Notes under the pieces: model-generated
Told to the model about the DNA's origin: nothing
What the model saw: only the letters and a program-made list of their open reading frames with translations
Databases searched by the model: none
Source: an uncultured Collinsella sp.
Lineage (GTDB): Bacteria > Actinomycetota > Coriobacteriia > Coriobacteriales > Coriobacteriaceae
DNA: 15,714 nt
Direction: 5' to 3'
Assembly (NCBI GenBank): GCA_900551195.1
Contig: URVD01000014.1
Coordinates: 1-15,714 of the forward strand
Made by a program: the position numbers and the translations under genes
Part shown: positions 1-7,741 of the stretch, one piece after another
Layout: each line of letters starts with the position of its first letter
Position numbering within the stretch: the first letter of the stretch is position 1

Positions 1-60
1 GGTTTTGGAGGCTGACGTACATGTTTGGGGAAGCGTGGGATCGAGACGTATTTCGATAAC

Positions 61-87
61 AAAAAAGCTCCCGTTTTCGGGAGCTTT
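61..87 (-). terminator. Intrinsic terminator of tRNA-Ser(CGA)
   Basis: A perfect 10-bp stem (64-73 with 78-87, core GCTCCCG/CGGGAGC) closes a 4-base loop. Read on the - strand it runs into six T residues (66-61). It lies 12 bases beyond the encoded CCA end of the tRNA, so it ends that transcript. Confidence 0.85.
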
Positions 88-98
88 CTCAACCAAAA

Positions 99-189
99 TG
101 GCGGAGGAGGAGGGATTCGAACCCTCGTGACCTTATACAGGCCAAACGGTTTTCGAGACCGCCGCATTCAACCACTCTGCCACCCCTCC
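99..189 (-). tRNA. tRNA-Ser, anticodon CGA
   Basis: Reading the - strand, the acceptor stem GGAGGGG (189-183) pairs with CTCCTCC (109-103) with one G-T wobble, followed by discriminator G (102) and an encoded CCA (101-99). The anticodon loop CTCGAAA (157-151) gives anticodon CGA, which reads UCG. The T arm is GAGGG-TTCGAAT-CCCTC. A long variable arm (TGGCC/GGTCA, one wobble) marks it as a class II tRNA of the serine type. It sits 48 bases downstream of a second tRNA-Ser on the same strand, with a terminator between them, so it is either reached by read-through or has its own weak promoter. Confidence 0.95.
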
Positions 190-198
190 GCGTGGGGT

Positions 199-229
199 AA
201 AAACAAAGCAGGCACTAAGGCCTGCTTTG
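199..229 (-). terminator. Intrinsic terminator between the two tRNA-Ser genes
   Basis: A 10-bp perfect stem (204-213 with 220-229, CAAAGCAGGC/GCCTGCTTTG) closes a 6-base loop and, on the - strand, is followed by five T residues (203-199). It lies 9 bases beyond the CCA of tRNA-Ser(GGA). Confidence 0.8.
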
Positions 230-237
230 GAATTAAC

Positions 238-328
238 TGGCGGAGAGTCAGGGATTTGAACCCTGGAGACGCTTTTGACGCCTACACGATTTCCAATCGT
301 GCTCCTTCGGCCACTCGGACAACTCTCC
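238..328 (-). tRNA. tRNA-Ser, anticodon GGA
   Basis: On the - strand, acceptor strand GGAGAGT (328-322) pairs perfectly with ACTCTCC, followed by discriminator G (241) and encoded CCA (240-238). The anticodon loop TTGGAAA (296-290) gives GGA, which reads UCC and UCU. The T arm is CAGGG-TTCAAAT-CCCTG, and a long variable arm (AGGCG/CGTCT with one wobble) gives the class II serine fold. It is the first gene of the - strand pair and lies just below a good promoter at 345-372. Confidence 0.95.
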
Positions 329-344
329 GTTAAATGCGAAAGTC

Positions 345-372
345 AGTATACACGAGGAATCGCAAAGTGCAA
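345..372 (-). promoter_or_regulatory. Promoter for the tRNA-Ser genes
   Basis: On the - strand, TTGCAC (372-367) as -35 and TATACT (350-345) as -10 are 16 bases apart. Start of RNA is expected near 338, about 10 bases before the mature 5' end of tRNA-Ser(GGA). Confidence 0.65.
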
Positions 373-526
373 ACAGAAAAGTTGGCATTTTTTAAAGCGC
401 TTGACCGCGCTTGGCGTTGCAGTGGGGTTTGAGGTACCAAAAAACGCCTTCCGACCAGCGTGGTTGATTAACTCAATTGTTCAAAAGGGGTATTCATAAG
501 TGACTCGGCAATGAATTTAAAAATCT

Positions 527-556
527 TTGGGTGGTGCTGTGAGCCACTGGTATGTA
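527..556 (+). promoter_or_regulatory. Possible promoter of the rpsF operon
   Basis: TTGGGT (527-532), an 18-base spacer and an extended -10 TGG-TATGTA (548-556) form the best promoter-like match I could find upstream of rpsF. If used, the leader would be about 270 bases long. The match is weak, so this is tentative. Confidence 0.25.
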
Positions 557-624
557 TTTTGCGACCACAACCATGCGCCCGCTGACCTGCGACTTAACCC
601 AGTTTGTCCCCGTGGCACCGTATC

Positions 625-633
625 TTGTCCACA
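625..633 (+). promoter_or_regulatory. DnaA box (TTGTCCACA)
   Basis: TTGTCCACA matches exactly the DnaA-box form preferred in Actinobacteria. A second, degenerate copy (TTGTCCCCG, 604-612, 7 of 9) lies 21 bases upstream in the same orientation, about two helical turns away. The operon downstream carries ssb and rpsF, with dnaB beyond it, so DnaA binding here would be meaningful. One exact 9-mer in a window this size could also be chance. Confidence 0.4.
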
Positions 634-721
634 AATCCGTCAAGTTCTTGGTCGGCATTTGGTTAGAACGCGCATGAAGTGCTGTGTAAGCATGGGCATA
701 TGTGGAGGTCATGAGGTTGTA

Positions 722-739
722 GCTGCATATTCTTGCAGC
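722..739 (+). other. Small hairpin in the rpsF leader
   Basis: GCTGCA (722-727) and TGCAGC (734-739) form a perfect 6-bp stem with a 6-base loop, directly upstream of the SD-like AGGAGG at 742-747. No T-run follows, so it is not a terminator. Confidence 0.4.
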
Positions 740-777
740 CTAGGAGGTTGAAAGATATTATTACCAAGTCTTTTCCT

Positions 778-806
778 GCTTCAGGCGCACCTTCACGACC
801 TGAAGC
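778..806 (+). promoter_or_regulatory. Leader hairpin before rpsF, candidate S6:S18 autoregulatory site
   Basis: GCTTCAGG (778-785) pairs perfectly with CCTGAAGC (799-806) around a 13-base loop (786-798). The hairpin ends 13 bases before the rpsF ribosome binding site. An alternative smaller pairing exists (CTTCA 791-795 with TGAAG 801-805). In several bacterial groups the S6:S18 complex binds a structured element in the rpsF leader. Position fits that role here, but I cannot confirm the conserved nucleotides of that motif from memory. Confidence 0.4.
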
Positions 807-832
807 CACATTTGCCCAGAGGAGGTGACAAT

Positions 833-1126
833 ATGAAGGCTTATGAACTGCTGTTCTTTGTTGACCCGTCGCTCGACCCCGAGACTCGTCTCGCTGTTAT
901 GAAGCGTATCGATACCACGATCGCTGAGGGCGCTGGCAAGGTCGACTCCGTTGACGAGTGGGGCAAGCGCAAGCTCGCCTACGAGATCAACGACCTCACC
1001 GATGGTGACTACACCCTCATCAACTTCCACGCAGATCCTACCCAGATCGCCGAGCTTGATCGCGTCCTGCGCATCACCGACGCTGTGGTCCGCCACATGA
1101 TCGTCCGTCGCGACGACCAGGAGTAA
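833..1126 (+). CDS. rpsF: 30S ribosomal protein S6
   Basis: The 97-residue product is ribosomal protein S6, which binds the central domain of 16S rRNA together with S18 in the small-subunit platform. The start MKAYELLFFVDPSLD is the family's first beta strand, and the segment around residues 40-65 (DEWGKRKLAYEIND, then GDYTLINFHAD) is highly typical. Length matches the usual 95-100 residues. I chose ATG 833 because a near-perfect AGAGGAGGTGA (818-828) lies 7 bases upstream and the family begins here; a TTG at 812 would add seven unrelated residues. It leads the cluster with ssb 48 bases downstream and rpsR after it, the S6-SSB-S18 order common to many bacteria. A strong hairpin lies just upstream (778-806). 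Confidence 0.97.
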   Translation: MKAYELLFFVDPSLDPETRLAVMKRIDTTIAEGAGKVDSVDEWGKRKLAYEINDLTDGDYTLINFHADPTQIAELDRVLRITDAVVRHMIVRRDDQE

Positions 1127-1174
1127 GACTGTCGTTTTGGACTGGGCTTGTGCCCCAAGAGGAAGTAGTGAGTT

Positions 1175-1627
1175 ATGAGCATCAATCGAGTGAACATCAC
1201 CGGTAACCTCACCCGCGATCCCGAGCTGCGCGCCACCGCCGGCGGAACCCAGGTTCTGTCCTTTGGCGTCGCCGTCAACGATCGTCGCCGTAACGCGCAG
1301 ACTGGCGAGTGGGAGGACTATCCCAACTTTGTCGACTGCACTATGTTCGGCACCCGCGCCGAGGCCGTGAGCCGTTTCCTGGCAAAGGGAAACAAGGTCG
1401 CGATCGAGGGCAAGCTGCGCTACAGCTCTTGGGAGCGCGACGGCCAGCGCCGGAGCAAGCTTGAGGTCATCGTCGATGAGATCGAGTTTATGAGCTCCCG
1501 TGGTGGCCAGGGTGGCTACGATCAGGGCGGTTACGCCCCCGCAGCTCCCGCGCCCGCAGCACGTCCTGCCGCACCGGTGGCCACACCTCCCGCGGTCGAC
1601 GTCTACGATGAGGACATCCCGTTCTAA
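1175..1627 (+). CDS. ssb: Single-stranded DNA-binding protein
   Basis: The 150-residue protein coats single-stranded DNA in replication, repair and recombination. Residues 1-105 form the OB fold: MSINRVNITGNLTRDPELR at the start, then VLSFGVAVND, the FVDCTMFG strand and GNKVAIEGKLRYSSWE. Residues 108-140 are a flexible Gly/Pro/Ala-rich linker. The last residues, DEDIPF, are the acidic tip that recruits partner proteins. Length is normal for the replicative SSB. The start ATG 1175 follows a purine-rich AGAGGAAG (1158-1165) at somewhat long spacing, so translation may lean on coupling with rpsF. Its place between rpsF and rpsR is the conserved arrangement for the essential copy; whether a second ssb exists elsewhere cannot be seen. 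Confidence 0.97.
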   Translation: MSINRVNITGNLTRDPELRATAGGTQVLSFGVAVNDRRRNAQTGEWEDYPNFVDCTMFGTRAEAVSRFLAKGNKVAIEGKLRYSSWERDGQRRSKLEVIVDEIEFMSSRGGQGGYDQGGYAPAAPAPAARPAAPVATPPAVDVYDEDIPF

Positions 1628-1653
1628 GGGTGTTCACCTATTTTTGAGTGAGA

Positions 1654-1679
1654 GGCGGCTTCGGTTCGCCGAAGTTGCC
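1654..1679 (+). other. Stable UUCG hairpin between ssb and rpsR
   Basis: An 11-bp stem (1654-1664 with 1669-1679, two G-U wobbles) closes a UUCG loop. It lies 19 bases before the rpsR start. No T-run follows, so it is not a normal terminator. It may be a pause or processing site, or a protein-binding element that sets rpsR output relative to ssb. Confidence 0.55.
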
Positions 1680-1698
1680 AAATGAAAGGTATTTTGAC

Positions 1699-1965
1699 AT
1701 GGCTAATGATTTTTCTGCACGTCAGCCGCGTCGTAAGTACTGCCAGTTCTGCAAGGAGAACACTGAGTTCATCGACTATAAGGACACTCAGCTTCTCCGT
1801 AAGTACATGACCGACCGTGGCAAGATCAAGCCCCGTCGCGTCACTGGCGCTTGCACGCAGCATCAGCATGACATCGCCAACGCCATCAAGCGCGCCCGCG
1901 AGATGGCTCTCCTGCCGTACACCGTCCCCGTGGTTTCCTCTCGTGGCAACCGCGACCGCGGCTAA
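1699..1965 (+). CDS. rpsR: 30S ribosomal protein S18, zinc-ligand (C+) form
   Basis: The 88-residue product is ribosomal protein S18, the S6 partner in the 30S platform. The core IDYKD...[19 protein letters not shown] and [13 protein letters not shown] are family hallmarks. Cys15, Cys18, Cys52 and His55 (YCQFC ... GACTQHQ) form a potential zinc site, which makes this the C+ version; S18 proteins such as that of Bacillus lack these cysteines. The C-terminus after MALLPY is a short basic tail (SSRGNRDRG). The start ATG 1699 follows AAAGG (1685-1689). It lies 71 bases after ssb, with a stable UUCG hairpin in the gap, and 15 bases before rplI, so the last two genes are surely cotranscribed. Confidence 0.96.
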   Translation: MANDFSARQPRRKYCQFCKENTEFIDYKDTQLLRKYMTDRGKIKPRRVTGACTQHQHDIANAIKRAREMALLPYTVPVVSSRGNRDRG

Positions 1966-1980
1966 GAAGGGAGACGCATC

Positions 1981-2520
1981 ATGAAGGTTATTCTTCTCGA
2001 TGAGATCAAGGGCAAGGGCGGCGAGGGTGACGTCGTAGAGGTCGCTCAGGGTTACGCTGAGAACTTCCTCTTCCCCAAGAAGCTCGCTGTTGCCGCCACC
2101 AAGGGCAACCTCAAGCAGCTTGACGAGCGTCGCAACAACATCGCCAAGCGCGAGGCCGTCCGTCTGGCTACCGCCAACGAGACCAAGGCTGCCTTCGAGG
2201 GCAAGACGGTCACCGTTGACGTCAAGGTCGGCGACGAGGGCATCCTCTTTGGCTCCGTTACCGCCGCTATGATCGCTGACGCCATCAAGGCTCAGCTCGG
2301 TATGGACATCGACCGCAAGCGCGTCGAGCTCGGTAAGCCCATCAAGGTTGCCGGTGCCCACACCGTTGCCATCTCGCTGTACCGCGAGATCAAGGCCGAG
2401 GTTGTCGTTCTCGTCGGCGTTACCGCCGAGGAGCTCGCTGCCGAGGCTGAGGTCGAGGAGGCCGCTGAGGTCGCCGAGGCCGAGACCGCCGAGGTCGAGA
2501 CTGAGGCTGCTGCCGAGTAG
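1981..2520 (+). CDS. rplI: 50S ribosomal protein L9 with acidic C-terminal tail
   Basis: The product is ribosomal protein L9, an elongated protein of the large subunit near the L1 stalk. The N-terminal 23S-binding domain is clear (MKVILLDEIKGKGGEGDVVEV, then GYAENFLFPKKLA), followed by the long connecting helix (residues 41-75) and the C-terminal domain (about 76-148, including LFGSVTAAMIADAI and HTVAISLYREI). At 179 residues it is about 30 longer than usual; residues 149-179 are almost only Ala, Glu, Val and Thr. This tail is encoded by degenerate repeats of GAGGCC-like units, which suggests growth by slippage. The start follows AAGGGAG (1967-1973) by 7 bases, and a strong terminator lies 32 bases after the stop. 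Confidence 0.96.
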   Translation: MKVILLDEIKGKGGEGDVVEVAQGYAENFLFPKKLAVAATKGNLKQLDERRNNIAKREAVRLATANETKAAFEGKTVTVDVKVGDEGILFGSVTAAMIADAIKAQLGMDIDRKRVELGKPIKVAGAHTVAISLYREIKAEVVVLVGVTAEELAAEAEVEEAAEVAEAETAEVETEAAAE

Positions 2521-2552
2521 CATTTGCTGCAACGCAACAATCTTGTTCTAAG

Positions 2553-2590
2553 AAGGGCGCTCTGGGAAACCAAGGCGCCCTTTTGTTTTT
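2553..2590 (+). terminator. Intrinsic terminator of the rpsF-rplI operon
   Basis: AAGGGCGC (2553-2560) pairs with GCGCCCTT (2575-2582), and inside it TGG-GAAA-CCA (2563-2572) continues the stem as a GNRA-capped hairpin. It is followed by TTGTTTTTT. This separates the ribosomal block from dnaB. Confidence 0.9.
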
Positions 2591-2611
2591 TGCGCTGAGT
2601 GAGTGTCATGG

Positions 2612-2643
2612 TGGACGTTGCGTCGAAGTCCTATATACAGGAC
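2612..2643 (+). promoter_or_regulatory. Possible dnaB promoter overlapped by a palindrome
   Basis: TGGACG (2612-2617) and TATACA (2634-2639), 16 bases apart, form a fair promoter. The -10 sits inside the inverted repeat GTCCT-ATATAC-AGGAC (2628-2643), which could be an operator. A second option lies nearer the gene: extended -10 TGA-TACTAT (2703-2711), with no good -35. Confidence 0.35.
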
Positions 2644-2744
2644 CGTTCATCCGTTTGGTTCGGTGATGATTGGCGGCGCGCGGCGCGTTTTGGGACCGTG
2701 GCTGATACTATGGATGCTCGCAAGCGATATGAATGAGGATGCTC

Positions 2745-4136
2745 ATGGCATATGACGATAGGGAGACCGGGCTGACGGTTGAGGACCGCGGCTCCAAGTT
2801 GGGTCTTCCCCAAAACCAAGATGCAGAGGCCAATGTACTGGCCGCTATGCTGCTATCGCCCGAGGTGGTCGAAGAGGCCCAGGTCGAGCTGCAGCCCGAT
2901 GACTTCTACCGGCCCATTCATAAGACCATCTATACCGCGATGGTCGATATGTACAACAGCCGCATTCCCATCGACTCCATCTCGCTGATCGATTACCTGC
3001 GAAGCATCAATAAGCTCGATGCCGTGGGCGGCGAAGCGTACATTTTGGAGTTGATGGGTCAGACCCTGTCGCTCGTCAACTGGCAGCACCATGCCGCCAT
3101 CGTCCGTCGCGACTCGATGCTACGCGAGCTGATCGGTGCCACCAACGAGATCAACGCACTGGCCTATAACGCCCCTACCGACACCAAAGAGGTCGTGGAG
3201 CTGGCCGAGAGCAAGCTGCTCAAGGTCACGGCGCGCGAGGTCAAGTCGAGCTACAAGACGCTGACCGAGTTTATGGTCGAGGCCTATAACGAGGCTGAGG
3301 AAGTGTGCCAGGCCGGTGGCCAGGCTGCGGGCGTGCCCACGGGCTTCCCGTCGCTCGACCGCATGCTCATGGGTTTCCGTGAGGGTCAGCTCATCATTAT
3401 CGGCGCCCGCCCTGCCGTGGGTAAGACGTCGTTCGCTCTGAACCTGGCGCTGAATGCCGCCGCTGCGGGCTATACCGTTGGCTTCTTTTCGCTGGAGATG
3501 TCGGGCAAGGAAATTGCCCAGCGTCTGATTTGCGCCTACGCCATGATCTCGATCAGCGACTTTCGCATGGGCCGGATTAGCCCCGAGCAGTGGGCCAATA
3601 TCAACGAGGCCACGCAGACCTTGTCCAAGCTCGATATTCTGATTGACGATACGCCCGGCACCACAGTGACCGAGATTCGCGCCAAGAGCCGCCGCATGCT
3701 CCATAACAAGGAGAAGGCAATCATCATCCTGGACTACCTGCAGCTGGTGAGTCCTCCGCCGGGACGCCGCTCCGAGAGCCGTACCGTCGAGGTTTCGGAG
3801 ATGTCGCGTGGTCTGAAGATCATGGCCAAGGAGCTCAAGATCCCGCTCATCGCGCTGTCACAGCTCTCGCGTCAGGTCGAATCCCGTACCGGCAAGCGCC
3901 CACAGCTTTCCGACCTTCGTGAATCGGGCTCCATCGAGCAGGACGCCGATATCGTTATGTTCCTGGACCGCTCCGCCGACGAGGCCGAGGCCTCGCGCGA
4001 CGATCGACCCGACGAGGGCGTTACACGTATCGTCGTGGCCAAGAACCGTTCGGGCCCGATCGGCGACGTCGACCTGATGTTCCTGCCGGCATCCACCAAG
4101 TTCTATGAGCTTGATGGGGCGCATACCGAGGAGTAG
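2745..4136 (+). CDS. dnaB: Replicative DNA helicase DnaB
   Basis: The 463-residue protein is the hexameric helicase that unwinds DNA ahead of the replication fork and binds primase through its N-terminal domain. The N-terminal domain starts at LPQNQDAEANVLAAMLLSPE. The RecA-like motor has Walker A GARPAVGKT (residues 220-228), the conserved FFSLEMSGKEIAQRL, Walker B IIILDYLQL (Asp330), and the QLSRQVE...RPQLSDLRESGSIEQDAD block with the arginine finger region. Length is normal, and no intein interrupts the motor. Three in-frame ATGs crowd the start (2733, 2739, 2745). I chose 2745 because GAGGA (2735-2739) lies 5 bases upstream of it; the others have no site. It follows the rplI terminator by about 155 bases, so it has its own promoter. 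Confidence 0.96.
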   Translation: MAYDDRETGLTVEDRGSKLGLPQNQDAEANVLAAMLLSPEVVEEAQVELQPDDFYRPIHKTIYTAMVDMYNSRIPIDSISLIDYLRSINKLDAVGGEAYILELMGQTLSLVNWQHHAAIVRRDSMLRELIGATNEINALAYNAPTDTKEVVELAESKLLKVTAREVKSSYKTLTEFMVEAYNEAEEVCQAGGQAAGVPTGFPSLDRMLMGFREGQLIIIGARPAVGKTSFALNLALNAAAAGYTVGFFSLEMSGKEIAQRLICAYAMISISDFRMGRISPEQWANINEATQTLSKLDILIDDTPGTTVTEIRAKSRRMLHNKEKAIIILDYLQLVSPPPGRRSESRTVEVSEMSRGLKIMAKELKIPLIALSQLSRQVESRTGKRPQLSDLRESGSIEQDADIVMFLDRSADEAEASRDDRPDEGVTRIVVAKNRSGPIGDVDLMFLPASTKFYELDGAHTEE

Positions 4137-4163
4137 GACAGGCGCCCGTTGCACGGGTATACT
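4135..4163 (+). promoter_or_regulatory. Promoter of purA
   Basis: AGGACA (4135-4140) as -35 and TATACT (4158-4163) as -10 are exactly 17 bases apart. The -35 overlaps the dnaB stop codon. RNA would start near 4170, giving a 60-base leader. Confidence 0.6.
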
Positions 4164-4180
4164 GGGAATGTTTTGTGCTT

Positions 4181-4203
4181 CTGCGTGCCGGCGTGGCGCG
4201 TAG
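4181..4203 (+). other. Hairpin in the purA leader
   Basis: CTGCGTGCC (4181-4189) pairs over 9 bp (two G-U wobbles) with GGCGCGTAG (4195-4203) around a 5-base loop. It ends 15 bases before the purA ribosome binding site. No T-run follows. Function is unknown; it could stabilise the mRNA or tune initiation. Confidence 0.4.
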
Positions 4204-4220
4204 ACAGTCCATGAATGTAA

Positions 4221-5516
<1,296 letters not shown>

Positions 5517-5538
5517 TCGGGACCATTTGGTTATTGCG

Positions 5539-5594
5539 ATATACCCCTTTGCAGCCCAAGTGGGCGGCCGAGGGGTATATTTGCTTGCAAAGGG
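5539..5594 (+). promoter_or_regulatory. Mutually exclusive hairpins in the purA-purD gap, candidate attenuator
   Basis: Hairpin I: ATATACCCCT (5539-5548) pairs perfectly over 10 bp with AGGGGTATAT (5571-5580), with an inner GCCC/GGGC stem (5554-5557, 5562-5565), and runs into TTGCTT; it resembles a weak terminator. Hairpin II: CCCTTTGCA (5545-5553) pairs perfectly over 9 bp with TGCAAAGGG (5586-5594). The two share 5545-5548 and cannot form together, as in an attenuator or riboswitch platform. No ligand-binding motif that I recognise lies nearby; it may instead be just the purA terminator. Confidence 0.5.
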
Positions 5595-5634
5595 CTCGCG
5601 CGGAGCGGGCCATTCATCCATAGAGGAGGCACCC

Positions 5635-6939
<1,305 letters not shown>

Positions 6940-6960
6940 AATCCGAGAGGAATGAGACGG

Positions 6961-7656
6961 ATGGACGAGAAGAACGAAGAGCTCGTGGACGCGCAGATCG
7001 TCGAAGAGGACAGCCGCATGTATGGGCACGCCGAGGGCGAGCCTGGTGGCGAGGTCGCTGACGAGCCGGCGCTGGTGCTGGGCGACGACGACCCGCACGA
7101 TGCCGAGCTGCACGAGAAGATTCTTTCGGAGGAGTGCGCCTGGAAGGGCAAGATCCTCGACGTCCACCGTCTTGAGGTTGAGCTGCCCAACGGTCGCCGC
7201 AGCGCCCGCGATATCGTTCGCCATCCGGGTGCGGCGGCCGTCGTGGCGCTGACCGAGAGCGGCAAGATCGTACTGGTGCGTCAGTACCGCACCGCCATCG
7301 ACCGCGTGACGGTCGAGATTCCCGCCGGCAAGCTCGATCCAGGCGAGGATCCGCTCGATTGCGCCAAGCGCGAACTGCATGAGGAGACGGGCTTTAGGGC
7401 TGGTCGTATTCGCTTTTTGACGTCGATTGTCACGTCCTGCGGTTTTTGCGATGAGATCATCCGCATCTACTTGGCTACCAAGCTCGAGTTTGATGCGCCC
7501 AACCCCGATGATGACGAGTTTGTCAACGTGGACCTGGTGCCGCTGCACGAGCTGATCGACGCCGTGCTCGACGGCAAGATCGAAGACGCCAAGACCGTCG
7601 TAGGCGCGCTTGCCTGCGACAGCATCGCGCACCGCTTGGGTGGGGCCGATCTTTAA
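6961..7656 (+). CDS. NUDIX hydrolase, ADP-ribose pyrophosphatase type
   Basis: The 231-residue protein probably cleaves ADP-ribose to AMP and ribose 5-phosphate. The NUDIX box is complete: G-x5-E-x7-REL-x-EE-x-GF at residues 123-145 (GKLDPGED ... RELHEETGF), with the metal-binding glutamates in place. The preceding RDIVRHPGAAAVVAL ... VLVRQYR ... VEIPAG is characteristic of the ADP-ribose (NudF) group rather than the MutT group. Residues 1-49 are an extra, strongly acidic, probably disordered segment not usual in the family. I start it at ATG 6961, with GAGAGGAA (6945-6952) about 8 bases upstream; ATG 6952 lies too close to that site. The close spacing with purD suggests one transcript. A short GC hairpin without a T-run follows (7660-7675). 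Confidence 0.88.
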   Translation: MDEKNEELVDAQIVEEDSRMYGHAEGEPGGEVADEPALVLGDDDPHDAELHEKILSEECAWKGKILDVHRLEVELPNGRRSARDIVRHPGAAAVVALTESGKIVLVRQYRTAIDRVTVEIPAGKLDPGEDPLDCAKRELHEETGFRAGRIRFLTSIVTSCGFCDEIIRIYLATKLEFDAPNPDDDEFVNVDLVPLHELIDAVLDGKIEDAKTVVGALACDSIAHRLGGADL

Positions 7657-7659
7657 CGA

Positions 7660-7675
7660 GCGGGGATGATCCCGC
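7660..7675 (+). other. Short GC hairpin after the NUDIX gene
   Basis: GCGGG (7660-7664) pairs with CCCGC (7671-7675) around a 6-base loop. There is no T-run, so it is a weak terminator at best; read-through into the ABC gene is possible. Confidence 0.3.
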
Positions 7676-7741
7676 AGGTCTGTGTAAGTCAGCGAAAGCG
7701 CTCCAATTGAGACAAGGTGGCCTAAAAGAGGAGGGAAGCGT

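Larger units (their letters stand above)
330..832. other. Non-coding region between the divergent tRNA genes and rpsF
   Basis: About 500 bases separate the - strand tRNA genes from rpsF on the + strand. Short open frames are present on both strands, but none has a ribosome binding site with a normally spaced start codon or a recognisable product. The stretch holds the tRNA promoter (345-372), a possible extended -10 (TGGTATGTA, 548-556, with TTGGGT at 527-532), a DnaA box (625-633), a small hairpin (722-739), an SD-like AGGAGG (742-747) and a strong hairpin (778-806). It is probably a long 5' leader plus promoter region for the rpsF operon. Confidence 0.6.

Noticed and set aside
99..328. tRNA-Ser genes as an integration site for a mobile element
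   Set aside because: Serine tRNA genes are frequent integration targets, but there is no integrase, and no repeated tRNA end nearby that would mark an insertion.
25..333. A 102-codon + strand frame over the tRNA genes
   Set aside because: It reads through two tRNA genes and their terminators in the antisense direction; these frames are a common false prediction.
494..751. Overlapping 72-74 codon frames on both strands in the rpsF upstream region
   Set aside because: No ribosome binding site, no domain and no coding-like codon pattern; the region is better explained as leader and promoter DNA.
5539..5634. ZTP or purine riboswitch in the purD leader
   Set aside because: I looked for the conserved cores of these classes and did not find them; only the two competing stems are visible.
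7657..7741. T-box leader before the ABC gene
   Set aside because: AAGGTGGCC superficially resembles part of the T-box sequence, but the rest of the conserved element and a terminator are missing.
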